A stretch of 64,000 bases of DNA from NCBI RefSeq assembly GCF_039655865.1, contig NZ_JBBYXL010000001.1:1-64000 (forward strand). The letters run 5' to 3'. Below the pieces are notes generated by a model that worked only from the letters and a program-made list of their open reading frames with translations, did no database searches and had not been told where the DNA came from. Origin of the DNA: Prosthecobacter sp. SYSU 5D2. GTDB lineage: Bacteria; Verrucomicrobiota; Verrucomicrobiia; Verrucomicrobiales; Verrucomicrobiaceae. Of the stretch, positions 27,573-35,839 are shown piece after piece. How positions within the stretch are numbered: the first letter of the stretch is position 1; every line of letters starts with the position of its first letter. Both the position numbers and the translations under genes were made by a program.

Positions 27573-27601
27573 AGCTTGGCTAGAAAGGGACGTGCCCTCT
27601 C

Positions 27602-27946
27602 ATGAGCGATCCGATCCCCCATCTTGAAGACCTGTTTGATGAAGCCAACGGTCACCTGGCCGTGGGTGAGCTGGAAGAGGCGATTGTTCTTTACCGGCAG
27701 TGCGTGGCCCGCGATCCGCAGTTTTTCGACGGCTGGCAGGCGCTCGGCATGGCTCTCCTGAAAACCGGCGAGGTGAAGGAGGCCATCGGGGCCGGCCTGA
27801 TGGCCACCACATTGAAGCCCAATGATCTGCTGGCCTGGACCGGGCTGTCCCAGATGTATGTGCGCAACGGCCAGATCGCCGAAGCGGAGGATGCGAAGGG
27901 CAAGGCACGGATTCTTTCACTGGGCGGCCGGGTGGTGAAGGATTGA
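27602..27946 (+). CDS. Small tetratricopeptide repeat protein
   Basis: 114 residues holding about three TPR units (LFDEANGHLAVGELEEAIVLY, WQALGMALLKTGEVKEAIGAG and WTGLSQMYVRNGQIAEAEDA). It starts 30 bases after the foldase gene and is likely cotranscribed with it. It is soluble, with no signal peptide. It may be an adaptor, but no partner can be named. Confidence 0.8.
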   Translation: MSDPIPHLEDLFDEANGHLAVGELEEAIVLYRQCVARDPQFFDGWQALGMALLKTGEVKEAIGAGLMATTLKPNDLLAWTGLSQMYVRNGQIAEAEDAKGKARILSLGGRVVKD

Positions 27947-28038
27947 TCTTCCTCTCTGCCCACTGCTAAGGACATCTCAATCCTGCGGGATAAAGGTTGA
28001 GCAGAGACGGGGGCCGCGTAAAGCTTGCCCTCCCCGCC

Positions 28039-29529
28039 ATGTCCGACCTTTTGAGCCATCCCCTCTGGCAAGCTGATTCCCTGGGCTCCCCCCTGCCTGA
28101 CAATGAATTCGGCGTCAGCGTCTCGCTGCCGCTTTGGAGTCATGTGGTGGGGTATGAAGAGGGGGATCAGGACATTGTTTCCAAATTCCGCTCCGGCTAT
28201 CCGCGCTTTTGCTGCCCGCCGGCCATCAGCGCCCTCTTTGTCCAGGCCGAAAAAGAGCTGGGGCAATCTGGCGAGCGGGCCATCGTTTTCCCACGGCTCA
28301 TCCATGCCCAGCGCTGCCTGGAATTCATAGCCCGGGAAGGCTTCACCGGCAGGGCGGTGGAATGGCGCGGGCAGAAGCTGGGCGTGGCCCTATTCCCGGC
28401 AGAGGCCTATGTGAAGGCACGCCAGTTTTGGCGCTTCTGCGGAGAAGTGGTCAGCACCCGCCAGGCCAGCCACGTCCTGGGCCAGACGACCGGCAGCATC
28501 ACGAATACCGAAGGCCAAACCGCCAGCGCCACCATCCGCCAGCGCCTGGCTAACCTGGCCGGGCAGCAGGCGGAGGACGTCTTTCTTTTCCCCTCCGGTA
28601 TGGCGGCCAACTATGCGGTACACCGCATGCTGACCACGCTGCGGCCGCACTGCAAAACGGTGCAGCTTGACTTCCCCTACGTGGACGTGCTGAAGCTGCA
28701 GCAGACCTTCGGCAGCGGGGCCCATTTCATGCCGATGATCGAAGACGGCGAATACGAAAAGCTGCGCCTGTTGCTGGCGGGGGAAAAGATCGCCGGACTT
28801 TTCTGCGAAGCGCCGAGCAATCCACTGCTCCGCTGCGTGGACCTGCCGCGCCTGCTGGCCCTCCGCTCAGAAGTGCAGCCGGATGTGCCGCTCATCGTGG
28901 ATGACACCATCTCCACCTCCGTGCATGCCGATGCCTGCCGGGTGGCAGACGTGGTGACCAGCAGCCTGACCAAGACTTTTTCCGGTGCCGGTGATGTCCT
29001 GGCCGGCAGCGTCATCCTGAACCGAGCTTCCCCGCATCACGCCGCCTTTTCCGCCTTTCTCAAAGAGCACGCGGATCATGAACTCTGGTGCGAAGATGCC
29101 GTGGCCTTGGAACAGAACTCCCGCGACTTCGTCCAGCGTGCCGAAGCCATGAGCCGCAATGCTCTGGCCCTGGCAGAATACCTGGCCGCCCACCCGAAGG
29201 TGGAGCGCGTCTGGCATGCCAAACAGGACGGAGGCCCCGGATACGAATACATCCGCCGCGAAGGAGGTGGCTACGGCTGCCTTTTCTCCATCCTGCTGAA
29301 GGATGCCGCCAGGACCAGCGCGCCCTTTTACGATGCCCTGCGCATTTGCAAAGGGCCCAGCCTGGGCACCGATTTTACCCTCGTCTGCCCCTATACCCTG
29401 CTGGCCCACTATGAGGAACTGGACTGGGCGGAAAGCTGTGGCGTACCCCGCCACCTCATCCGCATCTCCGCCGGCATTGAGGACATCACCGACCTCATCG
29501 CCCGGTTTGACGAGGCTTTAGGCAGCTGA
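28039..29529 (+). CDS. PLP-dependent Cys/Met metabolism enzyme (cystathionine gamma-synthase-like)
   Basis: 496 residues of the fold type I Cys/Met PLP family. The cofactor lysine is probably Lys312 in SSLTKTFSGAGD; VFLFPSGMAANYAV marks the phosphate-binding region and LIVDDTIST the Asp that contacts the pyridine nitrogen. The protein is about 100 residues longer than bacterial MetB and has an N-terminal extension like fungal-type cystathionine gamma-synthases. It probably handles trans-sulfuration of an activated homoserine. The ATG at 28039 is chosen over an upstream TTG. The exact substrate is uncertain. Confidence 0.78.
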   Translation: MSDLLSHPLWQADSLGSPLPDNEFGVSVSLPLWSHVVGYEEGDQDIVSKFRSGYPRFCCPPAISALFVQAEKELGQSGERAIVFPRLIHAQRCLEFIAREGFTGRAVEWRGQKLGVALFPAEAYVKARQFWRFCGEVVSTRQASHVLGQTTGSITNTEGQTASATIRQRLANLAGQQAEDVFLFPSGMAANYAVHRMLTTLRPHCKTVQLDFPYVDVLKLQQTFGSGAHFMPMIEDGEYEKLRLLLAGEKIAGLFCEAPSNPLLRCVDLPRLLALRSEVQPDVPLIVDDTISTSVHADACRVADVVTSSLTKTFSGAGDVLAGSVILNRASPHHAAFSAFLKEHADHELWCEDAVALEQNSRDFVQRAEAMSRNALALAEYLAAHPKVERVWHAKQDGGPGYEYIRREGGGYGCLFSILLKDAARTSAPFYDALRICKGPSLGTDFTLVCPYTLLAHYEELDWAESCGVPRHLIRISAGIEDITDLIARFDEALGS

Positions 29530-29540
29530 AAACAAAGCCA

Positions 29541-29570
29541 AAACGCAGCACCGTTACCGATGCTGCGTTT
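29541..29570. terminator. Bidirectional terminator-like hairpin between convergent genes
   Basis: AAACGCAGCA and TGCTGCGTTT form a perfect 10-bp stem with a 10-base loop between the PLP enzyme gene (plus) and the Hsp20 gene (minus). On the minus strand a T-rich run (TTTTGGCTTTGTTTTC) follows, so it could end either transcript. Confidence 0.6.
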
Positions 29571-29603
29571 AGAGTTAGGGGTTTTTACAGAGTCCGCTCA
29601 AGA

Positions 29604-30008
29604 TCACTGGACCTCAATCCGGCGGGGCTTGGCGGCTTCCTTGACTGGGAGCTTCAGTGTCAGCACGCCGTTTTCCAGATTAGCCGTCAGCTTGTCCTCG
29701 TCCACGGGCGTGTTCAGGCGCAAGCGGAGCTGGTAGCCGAGCGGAGAAAGCTCGCGATGAAGCGCCTTCCAGCCTTCCGGCACGACCGCCGTCTGGCGCT
29801 CGCCACGGATGGAGAGGACATTGTCCTCCAGGTCAATCTTGACGCCGCTTTTGGCGACGCCAGGCATCTCGACCCGGACCTCATACACATCGGCATTGCC
29901 GCCGACGGTGTAGAGAGGCTTTTGCAGGGTCTCCGTCACGCCCACACTGGGGGCGGAGCGGGTGGGGGTGGAAGGAGAGCAGGTGGTGGGGGTGCAGGTA
30001 GCATTCAT
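29604..30008 (-). CDS. Hsp20/alpha-crystallin small heat shock protein
   Basis: 134 residues with an alpha-crystallin domain (about 30-125): VYEVRVEMPGVAKSGVKIDLE, then VLSIRGER, the ELSPLGYQLRLRLNTPVDEDK block and LENGVLTLKLPV. It ends in a short tail with IEVQ. The N-terminus is Thr/Pro/Ser-rich. Small heat shock proteins hold unfolding proteins in an ATP-independent way. It is the second gene of a tandem pair, 79 bases after the next upstream Hsp20 gene, and the two are clearly divergent paralogues. Confidence 0.93.
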   Translation of the reverse strand: MNATCTPTTCSPSTPTRSAPSVGVTETLQKPLYTVGGNADVYEVRVEMPGVAKSGVKIDLEDNVLSIRGERQTAVVPEGWKALHRELSPLGYQLRLRLNTPVDEDKLTANLENGVLTLKLPVKEAAKPRRIEVQ

Positions 30009-30087
30009 AATGAGTTAAAATTAGGCAGGGTGAAAGTGAAAGGAGGATGAAGGAGGCGGGCGGCTGGCACCCGCCTCCGATGGGGGG

Positions 30088-30519
30088 TTAGCTGACCTGG
30101 ATCAGCTTGGGTTTCCGCTCTTCCTGCTTGGGCAGGGTCACGGTCAGGATGCCGTCTTCCAGCTTGGCAGCGATGGCATCGCCCCGGACTCCTTCAGGCA
30201 CGGAGACGGAACGGCTGAGGGAATAGGATTCCTCCTTGTCGCCGTCTTTCTCGCTGCGCTCGGCGGAGACGGTCAGCAGGCGGTCATGGACCTCCACCTT
30301 CACGTCTTCTTTCTTCAGGCCGGGCAGCTCAAAGCGGGCATAGTAGTTGTCCTTGTCCTCATAGACATCCGTCGCCAGGCGGCCAGAGGCAGCGCCAGGC
30401 ATGAATTCACCCAGCAACTGGCCCACCGCAGGAAAGCCTGCAAAGGGATGGCGGAGCCACTGGTCAAAGTCAGCAACGCGACCGAGGTCAAAGGAAGGAG
30501 CATAGCGTGTCAGTTTCAT
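30088..30519 (-). CDS. Hsp20/alpha-crystallin small heat shock protein
   Basis: 143 residues with a canonical alpha-crystallin domain: YYARFELPGLKKEDVKVEVHD, LLTVSAERSEK, RSVSVPEGV and the LEDGILTVTLPK motif, ending in LIQVS. The N-terminal arm (about 1-45) is rich in aromatic residues, as in oligomerising sHsps. This is the promoter-proximal gene of the pair; a sigma-54-like promoter lies about 60 bases upstream. It is closer to the IbpA/Hsp18 consensus than its downstream paralogue. Confidence 0.94.
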   Translation of the reverse strand: MKLTRYAPSFDLGRVADFDQWLRHPFAGFPAVGQLLGEFMPGAASGRLATDVYEDKDNYYARFELPGLKKEDVKVEVHDRLLTVSAERSEKDGDKEESYSLSRSVSVPEGVRGDAIAAKLEDGILTVTLPKQEERKPKLIQVS

Positions 30520-30577
30520 GGTATTTGAGTAGGTTAAAGTTTAAATGAGTGGTGTCGTATAGACGCCTCCATACATG

Positions 30578-30593
30578 TGCATAGCTTGTGCCA
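30578..30593 (-). promoter_or_regulatory. Sigma-54 (RpoN)-type promoter candidate for the hsp20 pair
   Basis: Read on the minus strand the 16 bases are TGGCACAAGCTATGCA, matching the -24/-12 consensus TGGCAC-R-N4-TTGCW with a single mismatch (ATGCA). The spacing of GG and GC is exact. The predicted start of transcription would give a leader of roughly 50 bases before the ATG at 30519. Sigma-54 control of a small heat shock gene is known for ibpB in E. coli. No enhancer-binding protein is visible nearby. Confidence 0.5.
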
Positions 30594-30740
30594 AACCTAA
30601 AACGACCCAGTTAATACCCTGAATATCAACATATTAAACCAAAGAAACACCTTTTGATGAGCACTTTATTTTGAGACATAATGGCCTTTATAGAGTCATA
30701 CCGATTCTAATCAGTTGCCATTTTGACTCTCGGCAAACAT

Positions 30741-30774
30741 TAAATAAAAAACCCGGGCCTTGCTGAGGCCCGGG
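30741..30774 (-). terminator. Rho-independent terminator of the terC-like gene
   Basis: CCCGGGCCT and AGGCCCGGG make a perfect 9-bp GC-rich stem with a 5-base loop, 27 bases beyond the stop at 30802. On the minus strand it is followed by TTTTTTATTTA. Confidence 0.8.
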
Positions 30775-30801
30775 CGATGTATTTGCTCGTTTTAAGCAGT
30801 C

Positions 30802-31593
30802 TTATTTCCCCGCGGTGGCCGCTGCGGCAGCCTGGGCCTTTTTCGCGGCCTTGGTCTTCATTCGGATGTTGAGGAACTCCACCATGATGGAAAAGGCCAT
30901 GGCAAAATAGACGTAGCCTTTCTGGAAGTGAACGTGGAAGCCTTCGGCGATGAGTGTGGTGCCGATAAGGAGCAGGAAAGAAAGCGCCAGCACTTTCACC
31001 GTCGGATGCTTGCTGATGAAATCGCTGACCGTTCCGGCAAAGATCATCATGAACCCGACGGCAATCATGACGGCGATGATCATGACCATGATGTCATCCA
31101 CCATGCCCACGGCAGTGATGACGGAATCCAGGGAAAAGACGATGTCCAGAAGCGCGATCTGGATAAGGATGGAACTCAAGGCCGCCCGCCCGACACCGGT
31201 GGCATGGGCCTCTTCATGAGCGCCTTCCACCTTGTGGTGAATCTCCTTCGTGCTTTTCCACAGCAGGAACAGGCCGCCGAGAATGAGGATGAGATCCTTT
31301 CCCGAGATATCGTGTTCCCACACAGTGAACAAGGCCGAATTAAGCTGCATGACCCAGGTGATGCACAGCAGCAGGATGACCCGGCTGACCATGGCAAAAC
31401 CGAGGCCGAGGAAACGGGCACGCGGGCGCTCCGCCACCGGCAAGCGGTCCACCAGGATGGAAATGAAGACGATGTTATCAATGCCCAAGACGATCTCCAT
31501 AATCGTCAGAGTGGCCAGGGCGATCCACGCTTCCGGGCTGGAGATCCATGACATGTCGAAGACATTGACGGCAAGAAGGGGCAGCAGGTCCAT
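30802..31593 (-). CDS. TerC family integral membrane protein
   Basis: 263 residues with seven predicted membrane segments. The family signature GIDNIVFISIL with paired acidic/polar residues is at about 35-45 and its counterpart FSLDSVITAVGMVDD at about 153-167. TerC proteins are implicated in metal (manganese) export and tellurium resistance, perhaps metalating exported proteins. A GKSTKEIHHKVEG-like loop sits between the two halves. It is followed by a strong terminator. Confidence 0.9.
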   Translation of the reverse strand: MDLLPLLAVNVFDMSWISSPEAWIALATLTIMEIVLGIDNIVFISILVDRLPVAERPRARFLGLGFAMVSRVILLLCITWVMQLNSALFTVWEHDISGKDLILILGGLFLLWKSTKEIHHKVEGAHEEAHATGVGRAALSSILIQIALLDIVFSLDSVITAVGMVDDIMVMIIAVMIAVGFMMIFAGTVSDFISKHPTVKVLALSFLLLIGTTLIAEGFHVHFQKGYVYFAMAFSIMVEFLNIRMKTKAAKKAQAAAAATAGK

Positions 31594-31676
31594 AGGGTGT
31601 GTGTGTGGGCGATGCTAGCGCAGGTTATGCCAAGGGCAATGCGTGTGTGCAGCCATTTTTCGCCGCCCTGCCCGCG

Positions 31677-32951
31677 TCATCCCACCAGCCAGAAAAACAC
31701 AATGGCGATTGCCGTCGGCGGCAGGGCACCCACGAGGAGGCCCAGGGGGCTGATGCCTTCATCTTCAAAGACCTTGGCAGATTGCAAAATGCCGATGCCA
31801 GCAGGATTCGGTGCATTGGCGATGACGGTGAGGCCACCCCCCGTCACGGCCCCGGCGACGAGTGCGTATTGCAGATCCGGGCTGATGCCTTCCACCAGGG
31901 AGCCGAGATAAGTCAGCGCGGCATTGTCCGTCAGAGCAGTCAGGCCGGTGGCCCCAAAGAACAGGGCAGCTCCGTTCAGGCTGGAGATCAGCGGTTTCAG
32001 CCAGTAACCCTGAAGAGAACCCAGGGTGACCAGACCGGCCAGGAAAAAGCCCACCAGCAGGCCTTCCTTCAACTTCAATTTGTCCTGGTATTCATGGGTG
32101 GCGGTCACCAGGCCGAGGAAGAGCATAAAGACGCCGAAGAACACATCCGGATAATGGGCAAAGGCCACTACCGCCGCGAGAAAGCCCATGTGCATGAGGG
32201 TCAACCAGACAGGCACAGCCCCGCTGGTGTTGGGGACGGCGGTCAGGCCTTTTAGCTCCCGCCGGAAGAGGAAGGTGATGAGGGTGGTGGAGCAGAGGCA
32301 GCTCAGCACGGCACGCCAGCCAAAATTCATCATCATAAAGGGCGTGTCCCAGCCCCACTTGGCCGCCACCATGAGCACCGGCGGTGCGGCAAAGTGGGTC
32401 AGCGTACCGCCGATGGAGACGTTCACAAACAGCAGGCCGAGGGTGGAGTAAGCCAGCTTCTGGCTGATGCCGTGATCAAAGTAACGGCGCTTGAGCACCA
32501 GTGCCAGCAGAGTCATTGCGGCAGGTTCGGTGATGAAGGAACCCAGCACCGGACCGACGACCAGAGCGGAGACATAAAAGGCGATGGCCTCCTTCATGGG
32601 CAGCAACCTGGCCACGAAACTGATCACGCTTTCCGCCAGTTTCACCACCGGCCGGGTGGCCGCCACCACCATGACCACGAGGACGAATTTGGGCTCGGTG
32701 TAATTAAGCCCTTCGATGTAAACCACCGCCTCATGCACCGATCCCGTTAGGGCGATGATGCCGGCAAAAAGAGCGGCAGCCCAGAGACCAAAGACCACTT
32801 CGGTTTCCGCCAGGAAATGCAGCAGGTTTTCCTTGATGGAGCCTTCAGGATACTGGTGTGCCCAATGAGCAAAACGCTTGACCGAAAAGGTGTGCAGGAC
32901 AGCCAGCGCGAACAGCACCGTGGCCAGGATTTCCATGGGTTCGGGGGACAT
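31677..32951 (-). CDS. Putative Na+/H+ antiporter family membrane protein
   Basis: 424 residues with about 11-12 membrane segments. Features such as FITEPAAMTLLALVLKRR, the VNVSIGGTLTHFAAPPVLM block and ALTDNAALTYLGSLV match the uncharacterised putative Na+/H+ antiporter family, distantly related to ion-transporter (IT) superfamily permeases; the paired half-helix NxxxxP-like segments fit that fold. It starts 69 bases after the DUF1428 gene in the same direction and could receive readthrough. The transported ion is unproven. Confidence 0.78.
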   Translation of the reverse strand: MSPEPMEILATVLFALAVLHTFSVKRFAHWAHQYPEGSIKENLLHFLAETEVVFGLWAAALFAGIIALTGSVHEAVVYIEGLNYTEPKFVLVVMVVAATRPVVKLAESVISFVARLLPMKEAIAFYVSALVVGPVLGSFITEPAAMTLLALVLKRRYFDHGISQKLAYSTLGLLFVNVSIGGTLTHFAAPPVLMVAAKWGWDTPFMMMNFGWRAVLSCLCSTTLITFLFRRELKGLTAVPNTSGAVPVWLTLMHMGFLAAVVAFAHYPDVFFGVFMLFLGLVTATHEYQDKLKLKEGLLVGFFLAGLVTLGSLQGYWLKPLISSLNGAALFFGATGLTALTDNAALTYLGSLVEGISPDLQYALVAGAVTGGGLTVIANAPNPAGIGILQSAKVFEDEGISPLGLLVGALPPTAIAIVFFWLVG

Positions 32952-33020
32952 CCGGCCACATTACTGAGGGATGTCTGCAAGGCAACCCAAAGCGGTCCCC
33001 AAACCCATGAATGCAGCCAC

Positions 33021-33392
33021 TCAGTCTCCCACGATGGTTGTGAAGCCGCCGTAGGCCATGCGCTTGTAGTCGAATGGCGGTTCCTTACCACTTTTGGAAG
33101 GGCACATTTCTTCCATGCGCGGATCGGCCATGACCTTGGCATTCACTTCATCGCGATGCTCACGCGATTCATAAACGATGTAGGCAAAGACGACTGTCTC
33201 GCCCTCTTTGGTGCCGGCCAGAGCGGGGAAAGAGACCATCTCTCTGGCCTCCTTGTCTTCGGCCACGCACTCACGATAGTCGAGAGCACCGTATTCCATC
33301 CAGATGCCACGGGCTTTTTCAGCGATGGCCTGATATTCTGGAATTTTGTCCTGGGGAACAGGAATGACGAATCCATCAATGTATTTTGACAT
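33021..33392 (-). CDS. DUF1428 family protein
   Basis: 123 residues starting at the family-typical MSKYIDGFVIPVPQDKI and continuing YGALDYRECVAEDK, VFAYIVYESREHRDEVNAKVM and MAYGGFTTI. DUF1428 proteins are small ferredoxin-like-fold proteins of unknown function and often sit beside ECF sigma, YciI and VOC genes, as here. The stop codon of the DoxX-like gene lies 26 bases upstream. It is probably the last dedicated gene of the sigma-factor block. Confidence 0.9.
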   Translation of the reverse strand: MSKYIDGFVIPVPQDKIPEYQAIAEKARGIWMEYGALDYRECVAEDKEAREMVSFPALAGTKEGETVVFAYIVYESREHRDEVNAKVMADPRMEEMCPSKSGKEPPFDYKRMAYGGFTTIVGD

Positions 33393-33418
33393 AATGTTAG
33401 TTAGGCTTGGGGTGAATG

Positions 33419-33823
33419 TTACCGGCGGACAAGGCCCGCCCAGGCTTTGCGCTCGACCCACAGGAGGTAAAGAGCTGCCATGCTGATAAAGGCCATCATG
33501 CCGAGGGTGCCGCCGCTGCCGGTCAGATCTTCAGCAATGAGCGCGTGATAGGCCAGGATGTTGACGATGATCGGCCCGAGAAAAAGCAGCCCGATGTTCC
33601 GCGTGCGCGGAATGATGAGCAGCAGGCCGCCCACCAGCTCGCACACCTTGATCAGCGTCAGCATGCCGGTCGGTGCGATGGCTCCCATGAAGAGAGCGGC
33701 AGGAGATCCTTCTGCGGGCATGTCCTCGGGTGCCGGCTGGACTAAATTAAACAGCACCACGATGGAGCTGGCGATGAACAGCAGACCGAGGAGGGCGCTG
33801 ACGATGGATGGGATGTATTTCAT
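33419..33823 (-). CDS. DoxX-like integral membrane protein
   Basis: 134 residues with four membrane segments (about 5-27, 48-66, 72-92, 105-124). The GELVGGLLLIIP-type helix (here CELVGGLLLIIPRTRNIGLLF) is common in DoxX relatives linked to ECF sigma clusters. It starts 37 bases after the VOC gene stop. In comparable clusters it is called DoxX without a defined reaction. It is only loosely similar to the DoxX-like protein at 2.5 kb. Confidence 0.75.
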   Translation of the reverse strand: MKYIPSIVSALLGLLFIASSIVVLFNLVQPAPEDMPAEGSPAALFMGAIAPTGMLTLIKVCELVGGLLLIIPRTRNIGLLFLGPIIVNILAYHALIAEDLTGSGGTLGMMAFISMAALYLLWVERKAWAGLVRR

Positions 33824-33860
33824 GTGGAAGTGATGAAGGACTGAGCGCGGCGGATGGATT

Positions 33861-34277
33861 TCAGGCCTTGTTGACGAAGCCTGGATCCATCCAAAAGACC
33901 TCCCAGACGTGGCCGTCAAGATCTTGAAAATCGCGACCGTACATGAACCCGTGCTCCTGGGGTTCGTTAAACGTGCTGCCCCCGGCAGAAAGCGCCCTGG
34001 CCACCAGCTCATCCACCTCCTCCCGGCTTTCACAGGACAGGGCGATGAGCACCTCCGTGCTTTTTTTGGCATCCACCAGGCTGTTGCCCTTCGGCATGAA
34101 GCCCTGGAATTTTTCATGCGTGAGCAGCATCGCATAAATGCTCTCGCTGATCACCAGGCAGGCGCCTGTTTCATCGCTGAACTGCTCATTGAATGCATAA
34201 CCAAGATTGCTAAAAAACGCCCTGGATCTCGGCAGGTCTTTGACAGGCAGATTCACGAAGATCGATTTGTTAGTCAT
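33861..34277 (-). CDS. VOC superfamily protein (glyoxalase/extradiol dioxygenase fold)
   Basis: 138 residues with two beta-alpha-beta-beta-beta modules: SIFVNLPVKDLPRSRAFFSNL at the start and FMYGRDFQDLDGHVWEVFWMDP at the end. The closing block has the Glu often used for metal binding. VOC proteins bind metals or small ligands; many in such clusters are annotated as glyoxalase or bleomycin-resistance-like. It is the first gene after promoter element B (34334-34362), giving a predicted leader of about 55 bases. Confidence 0.87.
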   Translation of the reverse strand: MTNKSIFVNLPVKDLPRSRAFFSNLGYAFNEQFSDETGACLVISESIYAMLLTHEKFQGFMPKGNSLVDAKKSTEVLIALSCESREEVDELVARALSAGGSTFNEPQEHGFMYGRDFQDLDGHVWEVFWMDPGFVNKA

Positions 34278-34333
34278 GGCAGAAGGGAGTGTGAAGAATT
34301 CGCAGGAGAGGGTGTGAACGGCTGTTCAAAGAG

Positions 34334-34362
34334 ATGACGAACGGGCAGAAACGGCCAGGACA
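34334..34362 (-). promoter_or_regulatory. ECF-sigma-type promoter element B
   Basis: On the minus strand TGTCCT and CGTC are separated by 17 bases, with flanks GG after the first and GTT before the second. The same arrangement and flanks recur at 39767-39795. From memory, ECF42-group promoters have a TGTC-starting -35 and CG[A/T]C -10, which this fits. It lies upstream of the VOC-DoxX-DUF1428 genes. Function is inferred from the repeat and geometry. Confidence 0.65.
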
Positions 34363-34382
34363 GTGAATCTGTTTTTGATGCA

Positions 34383-35351
34383 TTATTCCTCCTGCTTGGG
34401 ACTGAGCAGAGCCGCGAGGCTTTCCAGACTTTCCGTCCAGCCTCGCTCAATGCCCATGTGGACAAAGGAATCGCGGATGGCGGAGGTTTCGAAACGGATG
34501 CGGATCGCCAGTGCCGTGCGCTGCCCCTGGTCATGGAAGGTTACGGTGGCCCACATGATGCCAGCGGGGTTGGTTTCCTCCGGAGTGCGGCCTGGCTTCA
34601 CCAGGTCATGCCAGGCGGGCGGATGCCCGGTGCAATCCATGGTGAAGATGAGGCGGGTGGGTTCATTCACTTCCACAAACCGGCCGCTCAGAGCATAGTC
34701 CTCACCCTCTGGGCTGCGCATGCCGATGCGGTATTCACCGCCACTGCGTGCATCCAGGTCGCAAACCGGATTGGTGAAGCTGTGCGGCCCCCACCATTGC
34801 GCCAGCATGGCAGCATTCGTCCAGGCTTGGAAGACTTGTGCAGGTGGGGCATGGAATGAGCAACTGAACACCCATTCGTCGGCACCCGGCCTGGCGGCGA
34901 GGTTTGACTCCAGACGGTCGAAGTTTTCCTCGTTCGCGCGGATGATGAAGGGGCGCAATTTTTCGGCCTCCTCCTCTGTTGGAAAACGCATCCTCCAGGT
35001 GAGTTGGGAACCGCCTTCGGCCTCTTTAAAATCCATGACCATTTCAAAATGGTGGATGGGTTCCAGATGGCGGAAGACGATGCGAGACGGTGGCACGACC
35101 TCCGTGAACTCATTGATGTTGGCGTAATCCTTCCCGTCCGGGCCATGCATGATGAACCTCCACTGGCCTCCCACCCGCAGGTCAAAGTCCTCAAAGGTAT
35201 TGGTGAACCCCTCCGGCCCCCACCAGTGAACAAGCTGATCTGCCTGACTGAAGGCGGCGAACAGCCTCTCCCGCGAGACGGCAAAGAACCGGGTACTGCG
35301 GATTTCAGCCTGCGGAGTGGTGGATGGAAGGATGGGAGGGGCGGAGGTCAT
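34383..35351 (-). CDS. Tandem SRPBCC/AHSA1-like protein
   Basis: 322 residues made of two consecutive SRPBCC (START/Bet v1-like) domains of the activator-of-Hsp90-homologue group. Copy one (about 15-155) has LVHWWGPEGFTNTFEDFDLR, copy two (about 158-318) has LAQWWGPHSFTNPVCDLDAR, so it arose by duplication and fusion. Each domain forms a deep hydrophobic ligand pocket. Such proteins usually have a single domain of about 150 residues, so the fusion is unusual. It ends the first sub-operon. Confidence 0.88.
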   Translation of the reverse strand: MTSAPPILPSTTPQAEIRSTRFFAVSRERLFAAFSQADQLVHWWGPEGFTNTFEDFDLRVGGQWRFIMHGPDGKDYANINEFTEVVPPSRIVFRHLEPIHHFEMVMDFKEAEGGSQLTWRMRFPTEEEAEKLRPFIIRANEENFDRLESNLAARPGADEWVFSCSFHAPPAQVFQAWTNAAMLAQWWGPHSFTNPVCDLDARSGGEYRIGMRSPEGEDYALSGRFVEVNEPTRLIFTMDCTGHPPAWHDLVKPGRTPEETNPAGIMWATVTFHDQGQRTALAIRIRFETSAIRDSFVHMGIERGWTESLESLAALLSPKQEE

Positions 35352-35377
35352 AGGTCAACAGCCGTCTTCATAACCTT

Positions 35378-35812
35378 TTAGGCAGTCGGAGATTCCTCGA
35401 TGGTGGTTACCATCCAGCCGATGCCGAATTTGTCCTTCACCATGCCGAAGCAGGGAGACCAGAAGGTCTTGCCAATGGGCATGGTGACCTGGCCTTCGGC
35501 AGCGAGGGCGTCAAAGGTGCTGCGGGCTTCCTCTTCGGTCTGGAGGCTGAGGGAGAGGGTGAAACCGCTGAAGGATTCGGGTTCGCCGCAACCGTCGGAG
35601 GCCATGATCATGCTGCTGCCGATGTGGAAGGAGGAGTGCATGATCTTCTTTTCAAACCCGGGGGCCAGCATGTCTGCGGGCGGCGGGTCCGGGGCCTCAT
35701 CAAAGCGCATCACCATGCCGATCTCTGCGCCGAGGGTGGTGCGGTAGTATTCAAGGGCTTCTTCGCAGCGGCCGCTGAAAAAGAGGTAAGGCTCAACGAT
35801 GGAGGTTTTCAT
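35378..35812 (-). CDS. PhnB-like VOC family protein
   Basis: 144 residues. The opening VEPYLFFSGRCEEALEYYRTTLGAEI and the HSSFHIGSSMIMASDG block are characteristic of PhnB-type members of the VOC superfamily, as is the ending FWSPCFGMVKDKFGIGWMV. Such proteins are widespread beside ECF sigma factors and AHSA1-like proteins. No ligand is known. It starts 27 bases after the GyrI-like gene stop and is probably part of the same transcript. Confidence 0.9.
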   Translation of the reverse strand: MKTSIVEPYLFFSGRCEEALEYYRTTLGAEIGMVMRFDEAPDPPPADMLAPGFEKKIMHSSFHIGSSMIMASDGCGEPESFSGFTLSLSLQTEEEARSTFDALAAEGQVTMPIGKTFWSPCFGMVKDKFGIGWMVTTIEESPTA

Positions 35813-35839
35813 GATTTTAGATTTCTGTGTTGTTATTGG

